A stretch of DNA of 64,000 nucleotides, from NCBI GenBank assembly GCA_036924835.1, contig JBAGRR010000001.1, positions 5,657,001-5,721,000 of the forward strand, written 5' to 3'. Both the position numbers and the translations under genes were made by a program. The number at the start of each line of letters is the position of its first letter. Positions within the stretch are counted from its first letter, which is position 1. Below the pieces are notes generated by a model that had not been told where the DNA came from, made no database searches, and worked only from the letters and a program-made list of their open reading frames with translations. Shown here piece by piece: positions 15,100 to 24,677 of the stretch. The DNA comes from Nitrobacteraceae bacterium AZCC 1564 (GTDB lineage Bacteria > Pseudomonadota > Alphaproteobacteria > Rhizobiales > Xanthobacteraceae).

Positions 15100-16067
15100 G
15101 ATTGATACTTCTCGGGCCGCCGGGGGCGGGCAAGGGAACGCAGGCGCAACGGTTAGTTCAAAAACACGGCATCGTTCAGCTCTCCACGGGAGAGATGCTG
15201 CGTGCCGCCGTTGCAGCCGGAACGCCGATCGGTCTCAAGGCAAAGGACATCATGGCGAACGGCGGGCTTGTGCCCGACGAGGTCGTTGTCGGAATCATTG
15301 CCGATCGGATCGAGGAGCCCGACGCCAAGAAGGGCTTCATTCTTGATGGCTTTCCGCGCACCGTGCCGCAGGCCGAAGCGCTCGACGAGCTCTTGAAGAA
15401 GAAGCACCTCAAGCTCGACGCCGTCATCGAGCTGCGCGTCAATGAAAGCGCCCTGATCGAGCGCGTCGAGACGCGCGTCGCGCAGATGCGCGAACGCGGC
15501 GAAGAGGTCCGCGTGGATGATACGCCCGAGGTGCTGACGAAGCGCCTGGCGAGCTATCGCGCCCAGACCGAGCCGCTGGTGCACTACTATTCCGAGAAGC
15601 GGAAGCTGATGACCATCGATGGCATGATGACCATCGAGCAAGTCACAGGCGCCATCAACCGTCTGCTGTCGGCCATCGGGGCACTCGAATCGACGCCGGC
15701 AGCCAAGCCCGCGAAGGAGGCGGCCAAGAAAGCCGCCAAGAAGCTCGCGCCGGCGGGAACCGCCAAGAAGGCGGCGGCCAAGTCCAAAAAGGCGGCCAAG
15801 AAATTGGTTAAGAAATCGGCCAAGGGAGCCAACACAGCGGGTGCCAAGAAGGCAGCCAAAAAGCCGGTAAAGACGGTAAAAATGGCCAAAAAGGCTGCCA
15901 AAACGGCCCGTAAGGGTGATTCCCGGGTCGCTACGGCCGCCAAAAAGCGGTCGGCGGGGGCAAGGGGCCGGGGCGGTGTGGCAAGGGCCGCGCAGGCCCG
16001 GAAGGTGGCCAAAAAGGTCACTAAAAAGCGAGCTAAGGCCGTCAAACAGTTGACGAAACGCCGCTGA
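15096..16067 (+). CDS. adk: Adenylate kinase with long Lys/Ala-rich C-terminal tail
   Basis: Catalyses ATP + AMP = 2 ADP. The P-loop GPPGAGKGT (7-15), the NMP-binding region ([10 protein letters not shown]) and the GFPRTVPQA motif are intact; the LID is the short zinc-free form. The catalytic core ends near residue 198. The remaining ~123 residues are built of KKAAKK/AAKKxxKK-like runs with Arg and Ser/Thr, resembling histone H1 or alphaproteobacterial nucleoid proteins, and predicted to be disordered and highly basic. The reading frame is continuous with no second start obvious. Most Adk proteins are 185-220 aa, so the tail is a fusion or expansion of unknown role. Confidence 0.93.
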   Translation: MRLILLGPPGAGKGTQAQRLVQKHGIVQLSTGEMLRAAVAAGTPIGLKAKDIMANGGLVPDEVVVGIIADRIEEPDAKKGFILDGFPRTVPQAEALDELLKKKHLKLDAVIELRVNESALIERVETRVAQMRERGEEVRVDDTPEVLTKRLASYRAQTEPLVHYYSEKRKLMTIDGMMTIEQVTGAINRLLSAIGALESTPAAKPAKEAAKKAAKKLAPAGTAKKAAAKSKKAAKKLVKKSAKGANTAGAKKAAKKPVKTVKMAKKAAKTARKGDSRVATAAKKRSAGARGRGGVARAAQARKVAKKVTKKRAKAVKQLTKRR

Positions 16068-16222
16068 ATACATTAATAAGCCCGCATCCAGTCGGATTGT
16101 TCAGACGATGCCGGGCCCCGAAAGTGGAGTGGGGAGGGCGTCGTGTTCGCGTTTGTGAACCCCCGCCCGACAAACAGAAATAACCAGCCGATCCCAAATG
16201 GACGGCGACAGGAGCGAAGACC

Positions 16223-16591
16223 GTGGCCCGTATTGCAGGCGTGAACATTCCGACCAATAAGCGTGTGCTGATTGCGCTTCAGTATATCCATGGCATCGGC
16301 CCGAAGAATGCGGCCGACATCATGGAAAAGGTCAAGATCCCGGCCGAGCGCCGCGTATCGCAACTGACCGACCAGGAAGTTCTGCAGATCCGTGAAATGA
16401 TCGACCGCGACTATCTGGTCGAGGGCGATCTCCGCCGTGAAGTCGGCATGAACATCAAGCGCCTGATGGACCTCGGCTGCTACCGCGGCCTGCGTCATCG
16501 TCGTGGCCTTCCGGTGCGTGGTCAGCGGACCCACACCAACGCCCGCACCCGCAAGGGACCGGCGAAGGCCATCGCCGGCAAGAAGAAGTAA
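16223..16591 (+). CDS. rpsM: 30S ribosomal protein S13
   Basis: S13 (122 aa), a 30S head protein contacting P-site tRNA and L5. GTG 16223 is the start, after an AGGAGCGA ribosome binding site; the product opens with [14 protein letters not shown] and ends in the basic tail [14 protein letters not shown]. The 155-bp gap after adk suggests the alpha-operon genes may have their own promoter here. Confidence 0.97.
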   Translation: MARIAGVNIPTNKRVLIALQYIHGIGPKNAADIMEKVKIPAERRVSQLTDQEVLQIREMIDRDYLVEGDLRREVGMNIKRLMDLGCYRGLRHRRGLPVRGQRTHTNARTRKGPAKAIAGKKK

Positions 16592-16608
16592 GCAACGAAT
16601 TGAGCGGG

Positions 16609-16636
16609 GAGTGGCGGGCTATCAGGTTCGCCACTC
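16609..16636 (+). promoter_or_regulatory. Stem-loop between rpsM and rpsK
   Basis: Perfect 8-bp inverted repeat GAGTGGCG / CGCCACTC with a 12-nt loop in the 104-bp gap between rpsM and rpsK. No T tract follows. Probably an RNA stability or processing structure. Confidence 0.45.
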
Positions 16637-16695
16637 GCTGCTTTGGTGTAGCCGCTGGCAGTACGGCGGCGTTGAGATCGTAAAAAGGAACTAGA

Positions 16696-17085
16696 ATGGG
16701 TAAAGAGGCCACTCGCGTCCGCCGCCGTGAACGCAAGAACATCGCATCCGGCATTGCTCACGTGAATTCGTCGTTCAACAACACGACCATCACCATCACC
16801 GACGCACAGGGCAACACCATTGCCTGGTCGTCCGCTGGTACGATGGGCTTCAAGGGATCGCGCAAGTCGACACCGTATGCGGCGCAGGTTGCTGCCGAAG
16901 ACGTGTCAAAGAAGGCGCAGGAGCACGGCATGCGCACCCTCGAAGTCGAGGTCGCTGGTCCGGGCTCAGGCCGTGAATCGGCACTGCGCGCACTGCAGGC
17001 TGCGGGCTTCACCGTGACATCGATTCGCGACGTCACCACGATCCCGCACAACGGTTGCCGTCCGCGCAAGCGTCGGCGCGTCTGA
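16696..17085 (+). CDS. rpsK: 30S ribosomal protein S11
   Basis: S11 (129 aa) lies on the 30S platform near the Shine-Dalgarno helix. [19 protein letters not shown], the GxGxGRE-type segment [14 protein letters not shown] and the C-terminal [14 protein letters not shown] are canonical. Confidence 0.97.
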   Translation: MGKEATRVRRRERKNIASGIAHVNSSFNNTTITITDAQGNTIAWSSAGTMGFKGSRKSTPYAAQVAAEDVSKKAQEHGMRTLEVEVAGPGSGRESALRALQAAGFTVTSIRDVTTIPHNGCRPRKRRRV

Positions 17086-17096
17086 TTTTTTACTGC

Positions 17097-17126
17097 CGCG
17101 GGTGACTTAAGCTTCGCCCGCGTTTT
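17097..17126 (+). terminator. Weak terminator-like hairpin rpsK/rpoA
   Basis: CGCGGG (17097-17102) pairs with CCCGCG (17117-17122) and is followed by TTTTG. It resembles a weak intrinsic terminator or attenuator between rpsK and rpoA, which could lower rpoA expression relative to the ribosomal genes. The short T run makes full termination unlikely. Confidence 0.4.
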
Positions 17127-17191
17127 GTTTGAACTGCGATGACGCGGTTGTTCCGCGCCGCCATTCCTCCAACGCCAAGAATTCGAGTGGC

Positions 17192-18223
17192 ATGGGTGAA
17201 CAAGTGACGATCCAGAAAAATTGGCAAGAGCTCATTCGTCCGAACAAGCTGAACGTAACGCCTGGTTCGGATCCTACCCGTTTCGCGACCGTTGTTGCTG
17301 AGCCGCTTGAGCGCGGTTTCGGCCAGACGCTGGGCAACGCGCTTCGCCGCGTGCTGCTGTCGTCGCTGCAGGGCGCTGCCGTGCAGTCGGTCCACATCGA
17401 TGGCGTTCTGCACGAGTTCTCCTCGATCGCCGGTGTGCGCGAGGATGTGACTGACATCGTGCTGAACGTGAAGGACATCTCGATCAAGATGCAGGGCGAA
17501 GGCCCGAAGCGCATGGTCGTGAAGAAGCAGGGGCCGGGCGTGGTCACCGCGGGCGATATCCAGACCGTCGGCGACGTCGTCGTGCTCAACCCCGAGCTTC
17601 AGATCTGCACCCTCGATGAGGGCGCTGAAATCCGCATGGAGTTCACCGTGAACTCCGGCAAGGGCTACGTCGCTGCCGAGCGCAATCGTCCTGAAGATGC
17701 ACCGATTGGCCTCATTCCGATCGACAGCCTGTTCTCGCCGGTTCGCAAGGTCTCGTACAAGGTCGAGAACACCCGCGAGGGCCAGATCCTCGACTACGAT
17801 AAGCTGACGCTGACCATTGAGACCAACGGTGCGATCTCGCCGGAAGATGCGCTCGCTTACTCCGCGCGCATCCTGCAGGATCAGCTCAACGTGTTCGTCA
17901 ACTTCGAAGAGCCGCGCAAGGAAGTCGCGCAGGAGATCATTCCGGATCTCGCCTTCAATCCTGCCTTCCTCAAGAAGGTCGACGAGCTCGAACTGTCGGT
18001 TCGTTCGGCAAACTGCCTGAAGAACGACAACATCGTCTACATCGGCGATCTGGTGCAGAAGTCGGAAGCCGAAATGCTCCGCACTCCGAACTTCGGCCGC
18101 AAGTCGCTGAACGAAATCAAGGAAGTGCTGGCCCAGATGGGTCTGCACCTCGGCATGGAAGTGCCGGGCTGGCCGCCGGAGAATATCGACGAGCTCGCCA
18201 AGCGCTTCGAGGATCACTACTGA
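17192..18223 (+). CDS. rpoA: RNA polymerase alpha subunit
   Basis: Alpha subunit (343 aa) of RNA polymerase, which dimerises to nucleate core assembly. The N-terminal domain (about 1-235) carries the [21 protein letters not shown] dimerisation helix region; the C-terminal domain (about 260-330, with [15 protein letters not shown] and [13 protein letters not shown]) binds activators and UP elements. ATG 17192 ([11 protein letters not shown]) was chosen over the in-frame start at 17129, which lies in the intergenic hairpin region. Confidence 0.97.
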   Translation: MGEQVTIQKNWQELIRPNKLNVTPGSDPTRFATVVAEPLERGFGQTLGNALRRVLLSSLQGAAVQSVHIDGVLHEFSSIAGVREDVTDIVLNVKDISIKMQGEGPKRMVVKKQGPGVVTAGDIQTVGDVVVLNPELQICTLDEGAEIRMEFTVNSGKGYVAAERNRPEDAPIGLIPIDSLFSPVRKVSYKVENTREGQILDYDKLTLTIETNGAISPEDALAYSARILQDQLNVFVNFEEPRKEVAQEIIPDLAFNPAFLKKVDELELSVRSANCLKNDNIVYIGDLVQKSEAEMLRTPNFGRKSLNEIKEVLAQMGLHLGMEVPGWPPENIDELAKRFEDHY

Positions 18224-18229
18224 GTCTAT

Positions 18230-18253
18230 GATGGCCGGTTAAACCCGGCCATC
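18230..18253 (+). promoter_or_regulatory. Stem-loop between rpoA and rplQ
   Basis: Perfect inverted repeat GATGGCCGG / CCGGCCATC with a 6-nt loop, beginning 6 bp after the rpoA stop. It is not followed by a T run. Same type of intercistronic hairpin as seen at the other larger gaps of this superoperon. Confidence 0.5.
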
Positions 18254-18342
18254 ACTTCTTGATCGTTTCTTGGGCGAACGCAGGCAGCCCACCTGAGCAA
18301 AGCGACGAACCGTCGCGACAATTGAAATTGAGGACTTAAGTT

Positions 18343-18762
18343 ATGCGTCACGGCAAGGTTCATCGTAAACTCAACCGCACCGCAGAGCACCGTCGTGCGA
18401 TGTTCGCCAATATGTGCGCGTCGCTGATCAAGCACGAGCAGATCGTCACCACTTTGCCGAAGGCGAAGGAACTGCGTCCGATCGTCGAGAAGCTCGTCAC
18501 CCTCGGCAAGAAGGGTGGTCTCTCCAATCGCCGTCAGGCGATCAGCGAGATGCGTGATGTCGAGCAGGCGAAGAAGCTCTTCGACGTGCTCGCTCCGCGC
18601 TATAAGGACCGCCAGGGCGGCTACACCCGCATCATCAAGGCGGGCTTCCGCTACGGCGACAACGCGCCACTCGCCGTGATCGAGTTCGTCGACCGCGATG
18701 AAGACGCCAAGGGCCAGGATTCGGGTCCGGTGCAGGAAAAGGCCGCCGACGAGGCAGCGTAA
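18343..18762 (+). CDS. rplQ: 50S ribosomal protein L17
   Basis: L17 (139 aa) near the exit tunnel. [20 protein letters not shown] opens the protein and [20 protein letters not shown] closes the conserved domain; the last ~20 residues are an acidic/Ala tail. Last gene of the superoperon, followed by an intrinsic terminator. Confidence 0.97.
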   Translation: MRHGKVHRKLNRTAEHRRAMFANMCASLIKHEQIVTTLPKAKELRPIVEKLVTLGKKGGLSNRRQAISEMRDVEQAKKLFDVLAPRYKDRQGGYTRIIKAGFRYGDNAPLAVIEFVDRDEDAKGQDSGPVQEKAADEAA

Positions 18763-18784
18763 GCTTCTCATCCGAGAGATTTCG

Positions 18785-18814
18785 AAAAGCGGCGCCCGGT
18801 GCGCCGCTTTTTTT
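18785..18814 (+). terminator. Intrinsic terminator after rplQ
   Basis: A 10-bp stem AAAGCGGCGC / GCGCCGCTTT with loop CCGGT is followed by a run of T to 18814. It ends the str-S10-spc-alpha superoperon 22 bp after rplQ. Confidence 0.9.
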
Positions 18815-19061
18815 GCTTTTGGATCGTGTCCCGATTCGTGCGGCGCGGGTTTTACTCTGGCGGCGCGCAATGTTTACTGGTCGTTGCGCCCTCGTTTTTC
18901 GCTGAAAACACCTTCGGATTCTCACTGCGTGCAGGAAATCTGCCTAGTCCTTGAGCAATCGTAGGTTTTGCTGATCGCCGGTGCGGCGTTTAATTTTGCC
19001 GTAACCATACGCGTGGTGTCATGGTTCCGCCGGGGAGGACTCCAAATCATCGATAGACAGC

Positions 19062-20126
19062 ATGACACGTGGCCATCAGGCGATAGCGGCGAACACCGAG
19101 GATGAGTCAGACATTGGCGCGTTGACCGCGCGTTTGACTGCAGAGGTGAACCAGATCGCCTGCGACAAGACCAAAAATATCCAGCAGATTACCAGCCAGA
19201 TGAAGATGCTGGCCCTCAATGCGCTGATCGAAAGCGCACGTGCCGGCGAGCAGGGGCGGGGTTTTGCCGTCGTAGCGCAAGAGGTGCGTGATGTCGGCCA
19301 GCGGATCGAGGCTATCGCTCGTGAGCTTGAGACCCAGCTCACCAAACGTACGAACGACCTTATGCTCTCGATCAGCCAGATGACCGATCGTGCACTGGGT
19401 GATCGCATGGTCGACCTATCGCTCAATGCCATCGAGCTGATCGACCGAAATCTTTACGAGCGGACCTGCGATGTGCGCTGGTGGGCCACAGACGCCGCGA
19501 TGGTGCAGTGTGCGGCTGAGCCGGTCCAGGCCAGTACATCCCACGCTTCGGAACGGCTGGCCGTGATCCTTGGCGCTTACACCGTCTATCTCGATCTGTG
19601 GCTCTGCGGACTTGACGGTACGGTGCTGGCGAGCGAACGGCCAGGTCGCTTCAATGTCGCAGGCCAGAACATCGGTAACAATCGATGGTTTTGCGAGGCC
19701 CTGTCCCTCAAATCGGGCGACGACTATGTCGCTGCGGACGTTGAGCGCCAGCCGCTTCTCGGCGATGCCCAGGTTGCCACCTATTGTGCCAGTGTACGCG
19801 AGGGAGGCAAGACGAATGGTCGCCCGCTCGGCATTCTTGCGATCCATTTTGACTGGGAAGCGCAGGCCCGCACGATCGTGCAGGGCGTGCGTGTCAGTGA
19901 TGACGACAATGCCCGCGTGCTGTTGGTTGATGCCGATTGCCGGGTGATCGCCTCGTCTGATGGCGTCGGTGTCCTTAGCGAGCGCGTGCCGCTTGTGTTG
20001 GATAATCGTCGGAGTGGTTACTATCAGGATCAGTCTGGCGCATTGGTGGCATTTCATGCCACGCCCGGCTACGAAACCTACAAGGGGCTGGGCTGGTATG
20101 GCGTGATCGTTCGCGCGGCGGGCTAG
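19062..20126 (+). CDS. Soluble methyl-accepting chemotaxis-like protein with C-terminal sensor domain
   Basis: 354 aa. Residues ~25-110 form a coiled coil containing the chemoreceptor signalling tip ([20 protein letters not shown], 50-69, then VVAQEVR), the part that contacts CheA/CheW in classical receptors. No membrane segment is visible. The C-terminal ~200 residues ([45 protein letters not shown]) resemble a Cache-type ligand-binding domain. The signalling part therefore precedes the sensor and the protein should be cytoplasmic. A role in chemotaxis or another Che-like pathway is inferred; no che genes are nearby. The start is uncertain, as the GGGAGGA upstream is about 25 bp from the ATG. 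Confidence 0.75.
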   Translation: MTRGHQAIAANTEDESDIGALTARLTAEVNQIACDKTKNIQQITSQMKMLALNALIESARAGEQGRGFAVVAQEVRDVGQRIEAIARELETQLTKRTNDLMLSISQMTDRALGDRMVDLSLNAIELIDRNLYERTCDVRWWATDAAMVQCAAEPVQASTSHASERLAVILGAYTVYLDLWLCGLDGTVLASERPGRFNVAGQNIGNNRWFCEALSLKSGDDYVAADVERQPLLGDAQVATYCASVREGGKTNGRPLGILAIHFDWEAQARTIVQGVRVSDDDNARVLLVDADCRVIASSDGVGVLSERVPLVLDNRRSGYYQDQSGALVAFHATPGYETYKGLGWYGVIVRAAG

Positions 20127-20257
20127 TCGATCACCTGCAAAGCATTTGCGCGCCGGTGATGTCATCGATCGCCGGTGTCGTGAATGCTTTTGTGTTGATG
20201 CCGATAGCATTCGCAATCTGAGCCGCCATATTGAACGCCATAACAAAGGAGCGTTCC

Positions 20258-21052
20258 ATGAAAATCGATTTATCAGGCAAGACCGCAATCGTGACCGGCT
20301 CGACCAGTGGCATCGGTCTTGCGATTGCCAGGGGGCTTGCGGGAACCGGCGCGAGCGTTGTTGTGAATGGCCGGTCGCAAGCCAAGGCGGATGCCGCGGC
20401 CGCGTCGATCACGAAGGTTGTGCCGGTTGCAAAGGTGCGCGCCGTCGCCGCGGATGTATCGACGGCGGAAGGTTGCGCGAAGTTGGTCGAAGCGGTGCCG
20501 AGCACCGACATTCTGATCAACAACGCCGGCATTTTCGAACCGAAGGACTTCTTCGACATCACCGACGAAGATTGGACGCGCTTCTTCGAGACCAACGTGA
20601 TGTCGGGCGTGCGTCTATCGCGCGCTTACATGAAGGGGATGCTTCAGCGTAATTGGGGCCGTATCGTTTTCGTCTCGTCGGAATCAGCGCTGAACATTCC
20701 GAGGGAAATGATTCAATACGGTACGACAAAAACCGCGCAGCTTTCTATCTCGCGCGGGCTTGCGGAATTGACCAAGGGCACGGCGGTCACCGTCAATTCC
20801 GTGTTGCCAGGGCCGACTCTGTCCGAGGGCGTCGAGACGTTTGTGAAAGAGCTCGCGAGACAGAATGGTCAGTCAGAAGAGGAGGCTGTGTCGCTCTTCG
20901 TCAAGCAGCATCGTTCGACGTCGTTGATCCAGCGCTTTGCCAGCGTCGATGAGATCGCCAATATGGTGGTCTATGTCAGTTCGCGCGAAGCGTCCGCGAC
21001 CAACGGTGCGGCGCTACGTGTTGAAGGCGGTATTCTTCAGACGATCGCGTAA
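20258..21052 (+). CDS. SDR family oxidoreductase
   Basis: Classical short-chain dehydrogenase/reductase (264 aa). NAD(P)-binding TGSTSGIG (13-20), NNAG (88-91) and the catalytic Ser (about 140-141), Tyr154 and Lys158 (YGTTK) are present. ATG 20258 is chosen because AGGAG lies at the right distance; the in-frame ATG at 20231 lacks one. The substrate cannot be read from the sequence. It is a single gene followed by a strong terminator. Confidence 0.88.
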   Translation: MKIDLSGKTAIVTGSTSGIGLAIARGLAGTGASVVVNGRSQAKADAAAASITKVVPVAKVRAVAADVSTAEGCAKLVEAVPSTDILINNAGIFEPKDFFDITDEDWTRFFETNVMSGVRLSRAYMKGMLQRNWGRIVFVSSESALNIPREMIQYGTTKTAQLSISRGLAELTKGTAVTVNSVLPGPTLSEGVETFVKELARQNGQSEEEAVSLFVKQHRSTSLIQRFASVDEIANMVVYVSSREASATNGAALRVEGGILQTIA

Positions 21053-21128
21053 ATTTCTCTTTGTGTGAGGTCTTGCTGCGAAGTTTTGAGCTCCGAATTT
21101 TTTTTCTGAGCGCACCAAGACAAGATTG

Positions 21129-21160
21129 AAGGGGTAGTCGAAACGACTGCCCCTTTTTTT
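21129..21160 (+). terminator. Intrinsic terminator after the SDR gene
   Basis: Stem AAGGGGTAGTCG / CGACTGCCCCTT (one mismatch) with loop AAA, followed by T7. It ends transcription of the SDR gene. Confidence 0.9.
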
Positions 21161-21489
21161 GTGCTCCGCGCTCAGTTTCGACACGGCAAGTTTGAGAAAA
21201 CGAGCCTGAAGATTGAGCGCCGTGCTTTGTCCGGCGTAGTTTTCACCTGATCAATTGTAACAGCATGATGAAATTTTTCGCGCGATGTGTGCGGCATTTG
21301 GACGGGCTGACCTCTCGACTTCATCTTCGTAGACAGCGCGCAGTTTGATGCGTCGCTCGCGGCACTCTGCTCGCATGCATGTTCGTTGGCGAGTGCATCA
21401 AACGTATCTTGGGGTGAAGGGGCTGAGACTTGATGCGACTTGCACTGGGGGGACTGCGCCTAGCCCGGTTGAAAATCTTTGGAGGCATT
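21161..21489 (+). promoter_or_regulatory. Porin leader region with long-range stem
   Basis: This 329-bp gap holds the presumed promoter and 5' leader of the porin gene. A perfect 9-bp inverted repeat GTTTGATGC (21343-21351) / GCATCAAAC (21395-21403) encloses 43 bp, with further partial CTCGC/GCGAG pairing inside. It ends about 85 bp before the start codon. It may be an mRNA leader structure or an operator; porin leaders are often regulated, but no known riboswitch was recognised. No other gene is seen here. Confidence 0.45.
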
Positions 21490-22956
21490 ATGATTAAGTT
21501 GAAGAGCCTTGTTCTTGGCTCCGCGGCGGGCGTCGCGGTGATCGCAGGAGCGCAGGCAGCAGATCTTCCCGTGAAGGCGAAGGCGGTCGAATACGTGAAG
21601 ATCTGTTCTCTCTACGGTGCGGGATTCTACTACATTCCAGGCACCGACACGTGCATCAAGTTGGGTGGCTATGCGCAGTTCGATGCGAACGTCAATGCAG
21701 GTGTTCACAATAAACCGGCTTGGGACAACGGCAACAGCCTGGGCTTACACAACAGGGCGTCGAGCCAGTTCACCACGCGTACGCGCGCGCAGTTGAACAT
21801 TGACACGCGCACTGCGAGTGAGTACGGCGTGGTTCGTACCTACTGGTCGAGCAACTTCCAGCACACGAGCGGTGATGGTCCATCGAGTGGCGTTCTGACC
21901 ACCGATTTCGCGTTCGTTCAGTTCGCAGGCTTCACACTTGGTAAGGCCGTATCGGCGTTCCAAACGCCGTGGGGCGGTAATCCCGTTGGTCTCAACACGT
22001 CCTACCTAGTCGGCGGTTACGACAACTCCACGGGTATCACGCAGGCGGCCTATACCGTCCAGTTCGGCAACGGCGTGTCGGCTCAGATTGCTGTTGAAGA
22101 TAACCACGTGATCAACCGTGCACCGATGTTCAATGGTGCTGTCGCAATAAGCCAGACGCAATTCTTCACCGGCGCATACAGCAATGCAAATGGTGGTAGC
22201 GTATCGCCGGACATCGTCGGCAATGTCCGCATCGATCAGGCAGCGTTTACAGCGCAACTGTCCGCTGGTCTTCACAACCTCCATGCCAATTACTATGGCT
22301 CGACGGAACAGACCGGTCATCCAAACGATGAGTGGGGCTTCGCGGTGCAGGGCGGTCTGCAGCTGAAGAATCTTCCGACTGGTCCCGGCGACAAGCTTTC
22401 CGTGAGTGCCATCTACTCGGACGGCGCGCCGAGATACGTCATCGGCGGAACCACGGGCAACAACTTCGATGCGTTCGGCGGCAGTGTATCGAGCCCCGCA
22501 TTCTATCAGGGCTTCGCGGTGGCGTCACTGCTTGATGGCGTCTACACCACGGGTGGCGATATCCAGAAGACGAAGGTCTGGGCCGTGCAGGGCGGCTATG
22601 AACACAACTGGAGCCCTGAATGGCAGACGAGCGTCTTCGGCAGCTACATCAACGTCGATTACAACGACACGGCGTCGGCCATCATCCGCACAAGCGTCGC
22701 TCCGCATCTCGCGGCTGGGACGTCGTACAACCCCGACTTCAAGATCTGGCAGGTCGGGTCGCGCACGGCGTGGACTCCAGTGAAGAACCTGACGTTCTCC
22801 GGCGAAGTGCTCTACACGTACATCGACCAGACGAGCGTTGGCGCGGCCGTTGCGACGGCTTCCGGCAATGCCGGCGCCTTCAAGCCGGCTGGCCTCTATG
22901 AGTTCAAGGATCAGGGAACGTTGTCCGGCAACTTCCGCGTTCGCCGCACCTTCTGA
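21490..22956 (+). CDS. Porin (alphaproteobacterial Porin_2 family)
   Basis: Outer-membrane general porin, 488 aa. MIKLKSLVLGSAAGVAVIAG with cleavage after AQAADL is a typical signal peptide; ADLPVKAKAVEYVKICSLYG and the IPGTDTCIKLGGY motif are hallmarks of Rhizobiales porins. The rest is strand-rich and ends in an aromatic residue (RVRRTF), as expected for BAM recognition. ATG 21490 follows a perfect GGAGG; the upstream in-frame ATG at 21430 is rejected. Two hairpins follow as terminators. Confidence 0.93.
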   Translation: MIKLKSLVLGSAAGVAVIAGAQAADLPVKAKAVEYVKICSLYGAGFYYIPGTDTCIKLGGYAQFDANVNAGVHNKPAWDNGNSLGLHNRASSQFTTRTRAQLNIDTRTASEYGVVRTYWSSNFQHTSGDGPSSGVLTTDFAFVQFAGFTLGKAVSAFQTPWGGNPVGLNTSYLVGGYDNSTGITQAAYTVQFGNGVSAQIAVEDNHVINRAPMFNGAVAISQTQFFTGAYSNANGGSVSPDIVGNVRIDQAAFTAQLSAGLHNLHANYYGSTEQTGHPNDEWGFAVQGGLQLKNLPTGPGDKLSVSAIYSDGAPRYVIGGTTGNNFDAFGGSVSSPAFYQGFAVASLLDGVYTTGGDIQKTKVWAVQGGYEHNWSPEWQTSVFGSYINVDYNDTASAIIRTSVAPHLAAGTSYNPDFKIWQVGSRTAWTPVKNLTFSGEVLYTYIDQTSVGAAVATASGNAGAFKPAGLYEFKDQGTLSGNFRVRRTF

Positions 22957-22974
22957 TAGCGGACTCATGAAAAG

Positions 22975-23002
22975 AATTCCCCGGCAGACATGCCGGGGAA
23001 TT
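22975..23002. terminator. Bidirectional hairpin between convergent genes
   Basis: Perfect 12-bp stem AATTCCCCGGCA / TGCCGGGGAATT with loop GACA between the porin gene and the convergent oxidoreductase gene. On the minus strand it is followed by CTTTT, so it may serve both directions. Confidence 0.75.
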
Positions 23003-23043
23003 TACGAAGGATACTCTCAATATCTGTTCGTAAAACCTCCAGG

Positions 23044-23085
23044 TCTCCGGCAATGTCCCCCCTTGCCGGAGATTTCTGGTTTTTG
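23044..23085 (+). terminator. Second hairpin terminator after the porin gene
   Basis: Perfect 10-bp stem TCTCCGGCAA / TTGCCGGAGA followed by a T-rich tract (TTTCTGGTTTTT) on the + strand. Together with the preceding hairpin it isolates the highly expressed porin gene from the convergent gene. Confidence 0.7.
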
Positions 23086-23098
23086 GGCTCGCCTGTCG

Positions 23099-24115
23099 TT
23101 ACCAGCCTTCCAGCACGAGTTTGCCGGTGGCGCGTCCGCTCTCGAGCAGCGCGTGGGCCTGCTTGAGGTTCGCGGCATTGATCTTGCCGAGCACTTTGCC
23201 GAGGGTGGTGCGCAGCACGCCGTTGTCGATCAAGTTTGCGACATCTTCGAGCATGTGGTGCTGCGCGATCATATCGTCGGTCTGGAACGTCGAGCGGGTG
23301 AACATTAGCTCCCAGTGCAGCGATACGGACTTGCCCTTGAGCAGGTTGACATTCAGCGAGGCAGGATCGTCGATCAGTCCAATCTTGCCTTGCGGTGCGA
23401 TGATGTCGACAAGGGATGCGAAGTGCTGATCGGTGTTGGTGAGGCCAGTGATCAGTGCGACCGGCGGCACCTTGAGCGCGTCGATCTGTTCTTTCATCGG
23501 CTTCGAATGATCGATGACATGATGCGCGCCGAGATCGAGGCACCACTTGCTGGACTCAGGGCGCGACGCGGTGGCGACGATGGTCAATCCCGTGAGGCGA
23601 CGGGCGAGCTGAATCAGGATCGAACCGACACCACCAGCTCCACCGACAATCAGCAGCGTGCGCGGGTCGAGGCGCTTGCCGGGGACGACACCAAGCCGGT
23701 CGAACAGCAATTCCCAGGCAGTCACTGACGTCAGGGGCAGGGCAGCGGCCTGCGCGAACGACAGCGTCTTCGGCTTGTGACCGACGATGCGCTCGTCAAC
23801 CAGATGAAATTCGGAGTTGGTGCCCGGCCGCAGGATTGTACCGGCGTACCAGACTTCGTCGCCCGGCTTGAACAGCGACACGTCAGGTCCGACCGCGTCG
23901 ACAATGCCCGCGGCATCGAAGCCGAGAATCTTGGTTTCGCCCTCTGGCGGTTCGGCGCGTTTACGGACCTTGTAGTCCACGGGATTCGCGGAGATCGCCT
24001 TCACTGCGACGCGAATATCGCGTCCCTTCGGCTCCGGCTTGGGAGCCTCGAAATCGATCAGGGATTCGGGCGCATCAATCGGCAGCGATTTCTTGTAACC
24101 CACGGCTTTCATCAT
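23099..24115 (-). CDS. Zinc-type alcohol dehydrogenase / quinone oxidoreductase family protein
   Basis: Medium-chain dehydrogenase/reductase (338 aa) of the quinone-oxidoreductase branch. An N-terminal GroES-like domain (KAISANPVDYKVRKR) is followed by a Rossmann domain with GGAGGVGSILIQLARR (about residue 155). The catalytic zinc ligands of alcohol dehydrogenases are absent, as expected for NADPH:quinone reductases. It is divergent from the HxlR-type regulator at 24235, an arrangement common for HxlR/YodB-type regulators and the electrophile-detoxifying reductases they control. Confidence 0.88.
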   Translation of the reverse strand: MMKAVGYKKSLPIDAPESLIDFEAPKPEPKGRDIRVAVKAISANPVDYKVRKRAEPPEGETKILGFDAAGIVDAVGPDVSLFKPGDEVWYAGTILRPGTNSEFHLVDERIVGHKPKTLSFAQAAALPLTSVTAWELLFDRLGVVPGKRLDPRTLLIVGGAGGVGSILIQLARRLTGLTIVATASRPESSKWCLDLGAHHVIDHSKPMKEQIDALKVPPVALITGLTNTDQHFASLVDIIAPQGKIGLIDDPASLNVNLLKGKSVSLHWELMFTRSTFQTDDMIAQHHMLEDVANLIDNGVLRTTLGKVLGKINAANLKQAHALLESGRATGKLVLEGW

Positions 24116-24234
24116 CAGGGCTCCATTTGCACGTAGTCGCGTTAGGTCGCCTAGGTGTCTCGCTCCGTCGTGAATTGCAAGTACTGTCGTTTCGGGGATA
24201 TAGTCACCGTTCGGATACTAATGGATATCTCCCC

Positions 24235-24630
24235 ATGAAACGTAAGGATTTCGGTCGCGGTCCCGGCTGCCCGGTGGAGGTGACGCTGGACCTGATCGAC
24301 GGCAAATGGAAGGGCGTGATCCTCTATCACCTGCAGGAGGGCCGTCTGCGCTTTGGCGAACTGCGCAAGCGGTTGCCGGGAATTACCCAGCGGATGCTGA
24401 CCAAGCAGTTGCGCGCCCTGGAGGAGGATGACCTGATCACCCGCAAGGTGTATGCCGAGGTCCCGCCGCGGGTTGATTATGAACTGTCCGAGACGGGCCT
24501 GCGGCTGCGGCCGGTCATCGATGCACTGAAAGCGTGGGGCGAGGATCATCGCGCCCGGCTTGACGGAAAGAAAGCAAAATCGCAATCCGGAAATACCACG
24601 CGCCAGGCGCGGCAGCCGCAACCGGCGTAA
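24235..24630 (+). CDS. HxlR family transcriptional regulator
   Basis: Winged-helix regulator of 131 aa. The segment CPVEVTLDLIDGKWKGVIL with its Cys near the N-terminus, then FGELRKRLPGITQRMLTKQL and the wing VPPRVDYELSETG, is the HxlR signature. ATG 24235 is chosen as the usual N-terminal length; upstream codons in frame look non-coding. It probably controls the divergent oxidoreductase; the N-terminal Cys suggests thiol-based sensing as in YodB/HypR, which is inference. The Lys/Gln-rich C-terminal tail is unremarkable. Confidence 0.88.
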   Translation: MKRKDFGRGPGCPVEVTLDLIDGKWKGVILYHLQEGRLRFGELRKRLPGITQRMLTKQLRALEEDDLITRKVYAEVPPRVDYELSETGLRLRPVIDALKAWGEDHRARLDGKKAKSQSGNTTRQARQPQPA

Positions 24631-24677
24631 CCCTCACCAATTCCATTTTTCTCTGGCCTAAGTTCAGGATCGTTTTC

